A DNA stretch of 48,350 bases, taken from NCBI RefSeq assembly GCF_000585215.1, contig NZ_AONC01000049.1, positions 1 through 48,350 on the forward strand, in the 5' to 3' direction. The position numbers and the translations under genes were made by a program. Origin of the DNA: Imhoffiella purpurea (GTDB lineage Bacteria > Pseudomonadota > Gammaproteobacteria > Chromatiales > Chromatiaceae). Shown here piece by piece: positions 1 to 6,614 of the stretch. Below the pieces are notes generated by a model that ran no database searches, was not told the DNA's origin, and saw only the letters and a list, made by a program, of their open reading frames with translations. Numbering within the stretch: the first letter of the stretch is position 1; the number at the start of each line of letters is the position of its first letter.

Positions 1-2
1 AG

Positions 3-239
3 GTTATGCGCGAGCGTCGTCAGGGGCGACCGGCTCCCGTTCTGCCGCCACCTGCTGCGGCGTGAGAGCAGGGGGGAACCGAACGGATACAATTGGAGAG
101 GCAGGCCAGGCCCAAGGCGAAGATGTCCTCATTGGCGGAAAGCCTGATCGCGGCTCGTGGTCGGACGCTGCTGCCATCATCTGAGGCCCGTGATCCGTTC
201 ATCGCGGCAGCTCGGGCGCGAGTCGAAAGGGGGAGGTAG
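3..239 (+). pseudogene. possible gene remnant with in-frame TGA at left edge
   Basis: One frame stays open from the left edge to a TAG at 237-239, broken only by a TGA at 63-65. The part before the TGA ends in a Pro/Ala-rich tail. The part after it contains an ATG at 123 that would give a 38-residue, Arg/Ala-rich peptide ending VERGR. Either an upstream gene simply ends at 65, or a longer gene carries a nonsense mutation. In GC-rich DNA an open frame this short can be chance. No family recognised. Confidence 0.2.
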
Positions 240-303
240 CGAGTCACGGAATGAGCGGGGCCGCTCCCTGCTGTGGTGCGTGCTCTCAAGACAACCCATA
301 GGC

Positions 304-331
304 TTGCCAACTCCGTTAGTGACGCTATAGT
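304..331 (+). promoter_or_regulatory. candidate sigma70 promoter of the coiled-coil gene
   Basis: TTGCCA at 304-309 and TATAGT at 326-331 are separated by 16 bp, about 30 bases upstream of the ATG at 362. The spacer and the start-side flank are occupied by two imperfect copies of an 11-bp palindrome, so binding there would be expected to block transcription. Rest of 66-303: nothing convincing seen. Confidence 0.5.
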
Positions 332-350
332 GAGAATATCGTCAGTAACG
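314..350. promoter_or_regulatory. pair of palindromic operator-like sites
   Basis: CGTTAGTGACG (314-324) and CGTCAGTAACG (340-350) each differ by one base from the palindrome CGTTASTAACG. With flanks they form a 14-bp inverted repeat (311-324 and 340-353, one mismatch). Their centres are 26 bp apart and they flank the -10 element. Two exact copies lie inside the downstream gene (481-491, 769-779). Autoregulation by the encoded protein is inference. Confidence 0.55.
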
Positions 351-361
351 GAGTTTCACCG

Positions 362-967
362 ATGCCCAAGACACCACCGACCACCAAGCGACCCGGCCCC
401 AAGCCCAGCGGCAACGCTATGACCAACGCTGAGCGCCAACGACGATACATCGAGCGCCTAAAGGCGAAGGCGGATAATCCCGTTACTAACGATAGCGAAT
501 TGGCGCGCCAACTGCGCGACCTTGAGCAGGCATTCGACTCGCAGCGCCGGGAGCTGCTGAGGCTCCAGAACCAAATGCGGAACGCTGGGGTTGAGACCCT
601 GCAAGACGAGATCAAGCAGCTTCGAGCCGAAATCCAGAAGCATGAGGAGAGCGCACGCGCCAGCGCACAGGAACGCGCACGGTTGGAATCGGAGATTCAG
701 CGGCTCAAGGGCAATGAATCCGCCTATCGCGAGCAGATCGCCAGATTTGAAGCGAGAGGAACTACTCGCGTTAGTAACGATATTACCCCGCGTGGCTACC
801 CCTCAGACATCAAGCGGTTGGCGGTTGAACTGGCGGACGAGGGCAAGCCGACATCCGAGGTCCGTGCGGCAATCCTAGCGGCGCATGGTAAGGCCCCCGA
901 CATTTCGAACATGGCCAAGCTGGTCGGGCAGTGGCGCGCGACGTTGGCGCGAACACGAAACGCTTGA
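362..967 (+). CDS. coiled-coil protein with basic N-terminus, possibly DNA-binding (KfrA-like architecture)
   Basis: A 201-residue protein of no family I can name with certainty. Residues 1-40 are basic and Pro/Lys-rich, with the segment MTNAERQRRYIERLKAKA. Residues about 42-135 are charged and heptad-like, predicting a long coiled coil. The last 55 residues look like a compact helical domain. Basic head plus coiled coil resembles plasmid KfrA-type DNA-binding proteins, but this is architecture only. Two palindromic sites overlap the promoter and two perfect copies lie inside the gene, which fits an autoregulator or nucleoprotein-forming protein. The ATG at 362 is the first start after the promoter; only a weak GGAG lies upstream at 350-353. 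Base composition is lower in GC than the chromosome to the right. Confidence 0.6.
   Translation: MPKTPPTTKRPGPKPSGNAMTNAERQRRYIERLKAKADNPVTNDSELARQLRDLEQAFDSQRRELLRLQNQMRNAGVETLQDEIKQLRAEIQKHEESARASAQERARLESEIQRLKGNESAYREQIARFEARGTTRVSNDITPRGYPSDIKRLAVELADEGKPTSEVRAAILAAHGKAPDISNMAKLVGQWRATLARTRNA
481..491. repeat. intragenic palindrome copy (CGTTACTAACG)
   Basis: A perfect 11-bp palindrome matching the promoter-overlapping sites upstream. It is followed by GATA, as is the copy at 769. It lies within codons for the linker before the coiled coil. Confidence 0.6.
769..779. repeat. intragenic palindrome copy (CGTTAGTAACG)
   Basis: The second exact intragenic copy of the 11-bp palindrome. It shares GATA immediately downstream with the copy at 481 and sits between the coiled coil and the C-terminal domain codons. 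Confidence 0.6.
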
Positions 968-1203
968 AATCGCCGTCGAAACGGGCTTAGGATGGGGCCG
1001 TCCCCCGAGGTGTACCACCACCCCGAGGGCAAAGCAGAGACCGCGCCAACGGCTCCGCACCGGCGAAAACATGATAGCAGCGTTGCAGCCCGCAAGGGTT
1101 GATGCGCTTATCAACACTGCACCCTGCTCGGGGTGCGTCCGCATATTTCGCCTTTGCCCGCCCCTCGCGGTCGATCCAACTCTACATCCAAGAGGATCGA
1201 TCC
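968..1203 (+). other. intergenic region with hairpins
   Basis: No convincing gene. Two inverted repeats are visible: GTTGAT (1098-1103) facing ATCAAC (1110-1115), and a GC-rich hairpin GCACCC/GGGTGC around 1119-1136. Neither has a T-run, so they may be operators or mRNA structures rather than terminators. AAGAGG before 1204 serves as the ribosome binding site of the next gene. Confidence 0.4.
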
Positions 1204-1815
1204 ATGAACCTGAACGCATACGCCCTCGTTGCTCTGACTCGTGAGCTTTCCGATTACGTCGGTGCTCTTTCTCCCACAGATGAACGGATGTTCTTCGAAG
1301 AGCGCGATCATCTGGCGCAGATTGCTACAGGCGCCTACCTTCTGGCAGAGAGAGCACTAGCAGAGACAGACGAACTCGAAGAGACCTCGATCAAGCTCAG
1401 CGACGACTCATGGGCACAGATAAGCCAGCTCATGCAGCGCGAGAGCGGCACGTCTGAGACCATCGTCGCCAGCATGATCGAACGCGCCCACTCGGCGATG
1501 ATGAAAGAGGTGAAGCAGGAAGAGCAGGCCAAACAGAACGAGCCTGAACCAACGCCCGAGGAGAGACTAGAGCGCGCCCGAAGGATTCGCGCCAACATCG
1601 TCGAGATAGCCGATCAGGTCTTGTTCGATGCTGAGAACGAGATTGCCGAGTCTGCCAGTATCGAGGAGCTGGACGTTCAGCTCACCAAAGCAGAGATGGA
1701 TAGGCTTCGTCAGGCAGCCGGAGACGTAGACCCTCAGCAGTGGGCTTCCAATGCCGTCAGAGCCCAGCTCGCCAAGATCTCCGATCAGGCCATTGGTCAG
1801 GAGCAGGCCGCATGA
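1204..1815 (+). CDS. hypothetical helical, acidic protein
   Basis: A 203-residue protein that I do not recognise. It is rich in Glu, Gln and Ala and looks almost wholly helical. A charged Gln/Glu stretch with EPEPTPEERLERARRIR near residues 115-135 separates two helical halves. No signal peptide, membrane segment or Cys cluster. The start ATG 1204 has AAGAGG upstream; a longer frame from 1099 would lack this site. The stop overlaps the ATG of the next small gene (ATGA at 1812-1815), so the two are probably translated together. Codon use is less GC-biased than in the chromosomal genes to the right, consistent with acquired DNA. Confidence 0.65.
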   Translation: MNLNAYALVALTRELSDYVGALSPTDERMFFEERDHLAQIATGAYLLAERALAETDELEETSIKLSDDSWAQISQLMQRESGTSETIVASMIERAHSAMMKEVKQEEQAKQNEPEPTPEERLERARRIRANIVEIADQVLFDAENEIAESASIEELDVQLTKAEMDRLRQAAGDVDPQQWASNAVRAQLAKISDQAIGQEQAA

Positions 1816-2021
1816 TGGACCAACACTGCCACGCTACCCAAGCACTTGCTGCCGTTGTCCGGGAGTTAGACGATAGGCTGACCAATACCCCATCCGACGG
1901 GCTCGCCGCACAGCACAATCATCTGACCTGGCTCTCAACTGCTGCGTCAATTCTTGCTGATATTGCTGTCGAGCAAGTCGGCCGAACTGAGGACACACGA
2001 GCCGAGATCACTCTGACCTGA
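1812..2021 (+). CDS. small hypothetical protein, translationally coupled
   Basis: A 69-residue protein beginning MMDQHCHATQ, mostly helical by eye, with no recognised family. It overlaps the preceding stop by four bases (ATGA). A rho-independent terminator follows 24 bases after its stop. The terminator placement and coupling support it as a real second gene of a two-gene unit rather than a shadow frame. An in-frame ATG further upstream (1740) would put it inside the preceding gene and is not favoured. Confidence 0.55.
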   Translation: MMDQHCHATQALAAVVRELDDRLTNTPSDGLAAQHNHLTWLSTAASILADIAVEQVGRTEDTRAEITLT

Positions 2022-2044
2022 TCGGTCGGACCAGCAACACAGAG

Positions 2045-2068
2045 ACCCGCCCTTGCGGCGGGTTTTTT
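2045..2068 (+). terminator. rho-independent terminator
   Basis: Stem ACCCGCC (2045-2051) pairs with GGCGGGT (2057-2063) around a five-base loop, followed by a T-run to 2068. It ends the unit at 1204-2021. Confidence 0.9.
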
Positions 2069-2125
2069 GTGTCTGTAGATCTATGATGATCGAGTAATTG
2101 AGGACTCATGACCGGCAGCCGATAC

Positions 2126-2719
2126 CTAGTCGACGGGATAGATTTTATGCTTCCGGTCCCACCACACTATATGGAAATGTGCTTGCACAATTAACCCCCA
2201 AACTCTCTTTCGTCCATCCAAACGAAATCTGAACACAGTATCGTACTGCTCAAGTCCAAGGCTCAGCCAACGATCCTTGGCTTCCTTGATTAAGTCATCT
2301 ATTTCGTGCTCATGGTGCATTTTATGCCCTGAGCCAGAAGCCATCTTGTCCACTTCCCCCCACGTAAGGCACTGGAAATGATGAAAAGCTGGCTCAATTT
2401 CGTCGCTCCACTCGGCCGTAGTCCAGAGCCGAGGTTCCCCCCAAGTCCAGGCGCCATCGAGGTCTGCTCGGCTGTCGCACCAGGTAACTTTACAGCTGAA
2501 GCGGCTTCCGCCCTTCTGTGCTCTGGGCTGCTTTTGAAACGACTCAATTCTATTCGCTAAAGCGCCGCTTACCCTTGGGCCACCATCCTCCTTCGGTTCA
2601 TCCCTGACCCTCGGCATTCGATCTGCAATGGCAGTCTCAAGGGATTTTTCTTTCCTCTCATTGAACCGCTGAACCTTCTGAGCTTTGCGGATCTTTCTTG
2701 CCTCGCTCTTGCTTCCCAT
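2126..2719 (-). CDS. probable toxin partner of a Panacea antitoxin
   Basis: A 197-residue protein whose stop-side end carries a segment I have seen in many hypothetical proteins: a VFRFRLDGRKRVWG block followed by FHIVWWDRKHKIYP. The N-terminal 60 residues are basic and probably flexible. The central region has several Trp residues. It starts nine bases after the stop of a SocA/Panacea-domain gene, the usual antitoxin-then-toxin layout. Panacea antitoxins are known to pair with many unrelated toxins, so position is the main evidence for toxin function. The molecular target is unknown; a relation to SocB is possible but not shown. Confidence 0.6.
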   Translation of the reverse strand: MGSKSEARKIRKAQKVQRFNERKEKSLETAIADRMPRVRDEPKEDGGPRVSGALANRIESFQKQPRAQKGGSRFSCKVTWCDSRADLDGAWTWGEPRLWTTAEWSDEIEPAFHHFQCLTWGEVDKMASGSGHKMHHEHEIDDLIKEAKDRWLSLGLEQYDTVFRFRLDGRKRVWGLIVQAHFHIVWWDRKHKIYPVD

Positions 2720-2728
2720 CTCAAAAGG

Positions 2729-3163
2729 TTAGAGCGAAGAATAATACTCATGAAGCGCTGCTTTAGGTATCACGGCTGCCGAAGCCTCACCAGGCATCAG
2801 ATCGCCTCGCGCGTTGCACCAAGGATCTTCCTGATGAGTAAGATCGCTTAGCCATTGAGCTGTCTGCTTGCCGTAGAAGCTTAAGACCCGGTCTATATTT
2901 TCACGCTGCACATCCGTTAGTGCATCCACGCACCCGTCGGTAAAAAGTGAAGCGTCGACCTTGAACATTCCACGATGCATCGCATACAACGAAGGCAAAA
3001 CCGGGCCGTTGGCCCACGCCTGGAAGTCATCTTCGAAGAGAGGCTCCTCTTCCCAAACCAAGTTCCACGCTTGAGCGTAATACAGCAATTTCTGGAGCTT
3101 CATCGCGGTTAACTGGCCATGTTGCTCCGTGATATATCTCGCAACATCTTTGAAAGTCGCCAT
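2729..3163 (-). CDS. Panacea (SocA/DUF4065) domain antitoxin
   Basis: A 144-residue protein with the hallmarks of the Panacea family. The N-terminus reads VARYITEQHGQLTAMKLQKL, then LYYAQAW, then an F-x-A-W-x-N-G-P-V block near residues 48-55. Panacea proteins neutralise paired toxins by direct contact, or in the SocA case by acting as a proteolytic adaptor for SocB. It is the first gene of a two-gene unit with the putative toxin nine bases downstream. A GGGG stretch lies about ten bases before the ATG. The upstream inverted repeat at 3182-3212 could be its operator. The pair lies in low-GC DNA beside a tRNA, typical of island-borne modules. Confidence 0.85.
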   Translation of the reverse strand: MATFKDVARYITEQHGQLTAMKLQKLLYYAQAWNLVWEEEPLFEDDFQAWANGPVLPSLYAMHRGMFKVDASLFTDGCVDALTDVQRENIDRVLSFYGKQTAQWLSDLTHQEDPWCNARGDLMPGEASAAVIPKAALHEYYSSL

Positions 3164-3181
3164 AATCTATCCCCAGAAGTC

Positions 3182-3212
3182 AAGGCTGGCTGTCGAGTTG
3201 GTGATCAGCCTT
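3182..3212. promoter_or_regulatory. inverted repeat upstream of toxin-antitoxin unit
   Basis: AAGGCTG (3182-3188) and CAGCCTT (3206-3212) are perfect inverted arms with a 17-base spacer, 19-49 bases before the antitoxin start. It is a candidate autoregulatory operator, by position only. Confidence 0.35.
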
Positions 3213-3490
3213 CATTTTCAGTCTAGCAGGCAGACTTGTTGAGCCGCGCAGGCTAACACAAGGTAGCCTTTAAGGTTGCGATGCATCTTCAAAAAGCTAG
3301 CAATGCTGACAACTCCGCTCATCAAGCGGCTGGATCTGGACCAGGCATTCCACAGCAATCCGCTTATCTTGACGACGCTCTCCTGACCGGCTGGCGCGCA
3401 TGGCAACCTCTACGGGTAGGCGGGAGATGGGAGCAAGGATAGTCGGGATTGGGGCGGAAGGAATCCCGGCCCGAGTAGCGGTTATGTTGT
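3213..3490. other. gene-free junction of the island
   Basis: I see no supported gene on either strand. The frames that stay open lack ribosome sites and family similarity. No integrase coding sequence is recognisable. The only clear structure in the junction is the GGCAAC repeat group that follows. Confidence 0.4.
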
Positions 3491-3545
3491 GGCAATATCG
3501 AAGGCAACCGGCGACGAACGGCAACCAGACGGCAACGAAGGCAGT
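3491..3545 (+). repeat. phased GGCAAC direct repeats, possible integrase arm sites
   Basis: Hexamers GGCAAT (3491), GGCAAC (3503), GGCAAC (3520), GGCAAC (3531) and GGCAGT (3540) lie in the same orientation, 12, 17, 11 and 9 bp apart. They end 50 bases before the 3' end of a tRNA gene. Clusters of short directly repeated sites beside a tRNA 3' end are typical of tyrosine-integrase attachment regions. Function is inferred. Confidence 0.45.
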
Positions 3546-3594
3546 CAAAAGACCCACTAGAGCCGTCGAAAAATATTGTAAGCCATTGAAAATA

Positions 3595-3670
3595 TGGAGC
3601 TGGCGGACGGATTCGAACCGACGACCTACTGATTACAAATCAGTTGCTCTACCAACTGAGCTACGCCAGC
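3595..3670 (-). tRNA. tRNA-Thr (anticodon TGT), CCA encoded
   Basis: A full 76-base cloverleaf on the minus strand: acceptor GCTGGCG/CGCCAGC, D-arm GCTCAGTTGGTAGAGC, anticodon stem ACTGA/TCAGT around loop TTTGTAA (anticodon TGT, complement of 3635-3637), T-arm with GGTTCGAATCC, discriminator T and encoded CCA (3595-3597). It reads ACA codons. Its 3' end is the boundary between the low-GC region to the left and the GC-rich chromosome, so it is a probable integration site. Confidence 0.96.
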
Positions 3671-3722
3671 GCAGGGGAGACGGGAGGACGCTGCAGCCTT
3701 GAACGGATGCGGCGGGGTGGCA

Positions 3723-3752
3723 ATTATACAGTGAAGTCGATTCCCACCTCAA
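3723..3752 (-). promoter_or_regulatory. promoter of tRNA-Thr
   Basis: On the minus strand a perfect TATAAT (3728-3723) lies 18 bp after TTGAGG (3752-3747), ending 52 bases before the tRNA 5' end, with a GC-rich stretch between. Confidence 0.65.
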
Positions 3753-3858
3753 TGTCGCCGAAGACCGGCGGCGGGCGGAATCGGTCCCGTCGTTCCCGGA
3801 TCCGGAACCATGCTGCCGGCATTGGGGACACATCCATGCCACTGGAGATGCCACGCAC

Positions 3859-5349
3859 ATGAGCCTCATCCAGCCTGAGCGAATCGCGTTCGACGATCCT
3901 CGGATCGTGTCGGCGCGCGCCGATCTCGTCGCGGCCCTGCGGGCCTTCCTGCCGGCCGATGCGGTGTTGGAGCGGCAGGAGGAGGTCCGCCCTTACGAAT
4001 GCGACGGTCTGTCCGCCTATCGCCAACTGCCGTTGCTGGTGGTGCTTCCGCGCACGGTCGAGGAGGTGCAGCGCATCCTGCGGCTGTGCAGCGAGCGCCA
4101 GGTGCCCATGGTGGCCCGCGGCGCGGGAACCGGCCTTTCGGGCGGCGCTCTGCCGCGCGGCGACGGGCTGCTGCTGAGCCTCGCCCGCTTCAACCGCATC
4201 CTGGATCTGGATCCGGTCGCCAGGACTGCGCGGGTTCAGCCGGGCGTGCGCAACCTGGCGATCTCGGAGGCGGCCAGGCCGCACGGGCTCTATTACGCCC
4301 CGGATCCCTCGAGTCAGATCGCCTGCACCATCGGGGGCAACATCGCCGAGAATTCGGGCGGGGTGCATTGTCTCAAGTACGGCCTCACGGTCCATAACCT
4401 GCTGTCCGTCACCTTCGTGACCATGGAGGGTGAGCTGATCGAGCTGGGCTCGGCGGCGCCGGACTCGCCCGGATACGACCTGCTGGCGCTCTATATCGGC
4501 TCCGAAGGGATGCTCGGCGTGACCGTCGAGGCGCGGGTGAAGCTGCTTCCGGTCCCCGAGCGCGCCCAGGCCCTGCTCGCCGCCTACGACGACGTCGAGA
4601 AGGCCGGCCAGGCGGTCGGAGACATCATCGCCGCCGGCATCATCCCGGCCGGACTGGAGATGATGGACGGCCCCGCGATCCAGGCCGCGGAGGATTTCGT
4701 CCACGCGGGCTATCCGACAGAGGCTGCGGCACTGCTGATCTGCGAGCTCGACGGCATCAATCAGGAGGTATCCGAACAGGTGATGCAGGTCCGAGACCTG
4801 CTGCTGGAAAGCGGCGCGACCGAGGTCCGCACCTCGCAGGACGATGCCGAGCGGCTGCGCTTCTGGCAGGGGCGCAAGTCGGCCTTTCCGGCGGTGGGCC
4901 GCATCTCGCCGGACTATTACTGCATGGACGGCACCATTCCACGTCGTGCACTGCCCGAGGTGCTGCGCCGCACGGCCGAGCTGTCGCGCCAATATGGGCT
5001 CAGGGTGGCGAACGTCTTCCATGCCGGCGACGGCAACATGCACCCATTGATCCTCTTCGACGCCAACAAACCCGGCGAGCTGGAGCGCACCGAGGAGCTG
5101 GGCGGGCGCATCCTGGAGCTCTGCGTCGAGGTCGGTGGTACCATCACCGGCGAGCACGGGGTCGGGATCGAAAAGATCAACCAGATGTGCGTCCAGTTCA
5201 GCCCCGAGGAGCTGCGCCAGTTCCATGCGGTGAAGGAGGCGTTCGATCCGGACGCTCTGCTGAATCCGGGCAAGGGCATTCCGACTCCGCGCCGCTGCTC
5301 CGAATATCGCGAGCTGCCGACCCCGAGGGCGCATCACGCACACCATTGA
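3859..5349 (+). CDS. glcD: glycolate oxidase/dehydrogenase FAD-linked subunit GlcD
   Basis: A 496-residue FAD-linked oxidase that would convert glycolate (possibly D-lactate) to the 2-oxo acid, passing electrons to partner subunits. The PCMH-type FAD domain shows GAGTGLSGGALP near residues 89-100 and PSSQIACTIGGNIAENSGG near 150-170. The C-terminal half has the GEHGVGIEK signature near residue 435. Length matches GlcD (about 500). GGAG about a dozen bases upstream supports the ATG at 3859. GlcE and GlcF, the usual partners, are not adjacent, so they must be elsewhere or this is a stand-alone paralogue. In autotrophs GlcD salvages the phosphoglycolate product of Rubisco. Confidence 0.9.
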   Translation: MSLIQPERIAFDDPRIVSARADLVAALRAFLPADAVLERQEEVRPYECDGLSAYRQLPLLVVLPRTVEEVQRILRLCSERQVPMVARGAGTGLSGGALPRGDGLLLSLARFNRILDLDPVARTARVQPGVRNLAISEAARPHGLYYAPDPSSQIACTIGGNIAENSGGVHCLKYGLTVHNLLSVTFVTMEGELIELGSAAPDSPGYDLLALYIGSEGMLGVTVEARVKLLPVPERAQALLAAYDDVEKAGQAVGDIIAAGIIPAGLEMMDGPAIQAAEDFVHAGYPTEAAALLICELDGINQEVSEQVMQVRDLLLESGATEVRTSQDDAERLRFWQGRKSAFPAVGRISPDYYCMDGTIPRRALPEVLRRTAELSRQYGLRVANVFHAGDGNMHPLILFDANKPGELERTEELGGRILELCVEVGGTITGEHGVGIEKINQMCVQFSPEELRQFHAVKEAFDPDALLNPGKGIPTPRRCSEYRELPTPRAHHAHH

Positions 5350-5370
5350 TTACTGTCCTTCGAGTTGGAC

Positions 5371-5397
5371 CGCAAAGGCGCGAAGGACGCAAAGAAA
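5371..5397 (+). repeat. three degenerate 9-bp repeats (GCAAAG type)
   Basis: Units CGCAAAGGC, GCGAAGGAC and GCAAAGAAA follow each other between glcD and ruvB. Similar GCAAAG-rich short tandem elements occur scattered between genes in many proteobacteria. Function is unknown. Confidence 0.45.
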
Positions 5398-5454
5398 GAC
5401 TAGGGTTTATCCCATGCATCTCAGTATCCGTTCATTTCGGCGAGCCATCGTCCG

Positions 5455-6507
5455 ATGAGTACGCCCGAACGTCTGATCAGTCCCGAATCGGCCTCGGACG
5501 ACAAGGCAATGGATCGCGCGATCCGCCCGCGCCAACTGGCCGACTATGTGGGTCAGCCAGCGGTGCGCGAGCAGATGGAGATCTTCATCGGCGCCGCCCG
5601 GGCGCGCAGCGAGGCGCTCGATCATGTCCTCATCTTTGGACCGCCCGGGCTCGGCAAGACGACCCTCTCGCACATCATCGCCCACGAGATGCAGGTCAAT
5701 CTGCGCCAGACCTCGGGACCCGTGCTGGAGAAGCCGGGTGACCTGGCCGCGCTGCTGACCAATCTGGATCCGGGCGATGTGCTCTTCGTCGACGAAATCC
5801 ACCGTCTCAGCCCGGTGGTCGAAGAGGTTCTCTATCCGGCGATGGAGGACTATCAGCTCGACATCATGATCGGCGAGGGTCCGGCCGCGCGCTCGATCAA
5901 GCTCGACCTGCCTCAGTTCACCCTGGTGGGCGCTACCACCCGCGCCGGACTCCTGACCTCGCCGCTGCGCGACCGCTTCGGCATCGTCCAGCGGCTGGAA
6001 TACTATTCGGCCGAGGATCTCACCCACATCGTGCGACGCTCGGCCCAGATCCTCGGAATCGAGACCGACCCCGAAGGTGCCGCCGAGATCGCCCGGCGCT
6101 CGCGCGGCACGCCCCGTATCGCCAACCGGCTGCTGCGCCGGGTGCGGGATTTCGCCCAGGTCCGGGCCGACGGGCGCATCAGCGTCCAGGTGGCGGATCA
6201 GGCGCTGAGCATGCTCAAGGTCGACAATCAGGGGTTCGACCACATGGACCGGCGTCTGCTGGAGGCGGTGATCGAGAAGTTCGACGGCGGCCCGGTGGGC
6301 GTGGAGAGCCTGGCTGCGGCGATCGGTGAGGAACGCGGGACCATCGAGGACGTGCTGGAGCCCTTCCTCATCCAGCAGGGCTTCCTGATGCGCACCCCGC
6401 GCGGACGCATGGCGACCCAGTCGGCCTACCGACATTTCGGGTTGCCCGACCCAAAGGGTCGGGAAGCCACGCCCATTCCGGATCTGTTCGACGAGGCGAA
6501 CGCCTGA
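5455..6507 (+). CDS. ruvB: Holliday junction branch migration ATPase RuvB
   Basis: A 350-residue AAA+ motor that drives branch migration of Holliday junctions with RuvA. Visible: N-terminal [11 protein letters not shown], Walker A GPPGLGKT at 62-69, Walker B DEIH at 113-116, sensor I VGATTRAG, the arginine-finger region LRDRFGI, and the C-terminal winged-helix segment [15 protein letters not shown] ending in the [12 protein letters not shown] motif. Length is standard. The start ATG at 5455 fits family N-termini but has only a weak Shine-Dalgarno. In most gammaproteobacteria ruvB lies in ruvCAB; here it stands alone between glcD and a convergent hcp, so ruvA and ruvC lie elsewhere. Confidence 0.97.
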   Translation: MSTPERLISPESASDDKAMDRAIRPRQLADYVGQPAVREQMEIFIGAARARSEALDHVLIFGPPGLGKTTLSHIIAHEMQVNLRQTSGPVLEKPGDLAALLTNLDPGDVLFVDEIHRLSPVVEEVLYPAMEDYQLDIMIGEGPAARSIKLDLPQFTLVGATTRAGLLTSPLRDRFGIVQRLEYYSAEDLTHIVRRSAQILGIETDPEGAAEIARRSRGTPRIANRLLRRVRDFAQVRADGRISVQVADQALSMLKVDNQGFDHMDRRLLEAVIEKFDGGPVGVESLAAAIGEERGTIEDVLEPFLIQQGFLMRTPRGRMATQSAYRHFGLPDPKGREATPIPDLFDEANA

Positions 6508-6517
6508 CCAAAGGGTT

Positions 6518-6614
6518 GCCTCCAGCCTCCAGCCTCCAGCCTCCAGCCTCCAGCCTCCAGCCTCCAGCCTCCAGCCTCCAGCCTCCAGCCTCCAGCCTCC
6601 AGCCTCCAGCCTCA
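6518..6614 (+). repeat. heptanucleotide tandem repeat (GCCTCCA)13+
   Basis: Thirteen exact copies of GCCTCCA (6518-6608) and a six-base partial copy fill the space between ruvB and convergent hcp. The last three bases (TCA at 6612-6614) are the complement of the hcp TGA stop. The tract is perfect, so it is either young or actively homogenised by slippage. Confidence 0.97.

Noticed and set aside
3297..3557. Minus-strand frame beside tRNA-Thr as an integrase fragment
   Set aside because: No tyrosine-recombinase motif (R, H-x-x-R, Y) is visible. The nearby GGCAAC repeats are reported but no integrase gene is supported.
3400..3702. Plus-strand 100-codon frame containing WSWRTDSNRRPTDYKSVALPTEL
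   Set aside because: This is the familiar spurious translation of the antisense strand of a tRNA gene and its flank, not a protein.
3724..5346. 540-codon open frame on the minus strand
   Set aside because: It lies entirely opposite glcD, is rich in Arg, Gln, Ala and Asp as antisense GC-rich frames are, and has no family motif. glcD is unambiguous.
6518..6614. CRISPR array
   Set aside because: The 7-bp units are contiguous without spacers. No CRISPR-like repeat/spacer pattern was noticed in the window and no cas genes are present.
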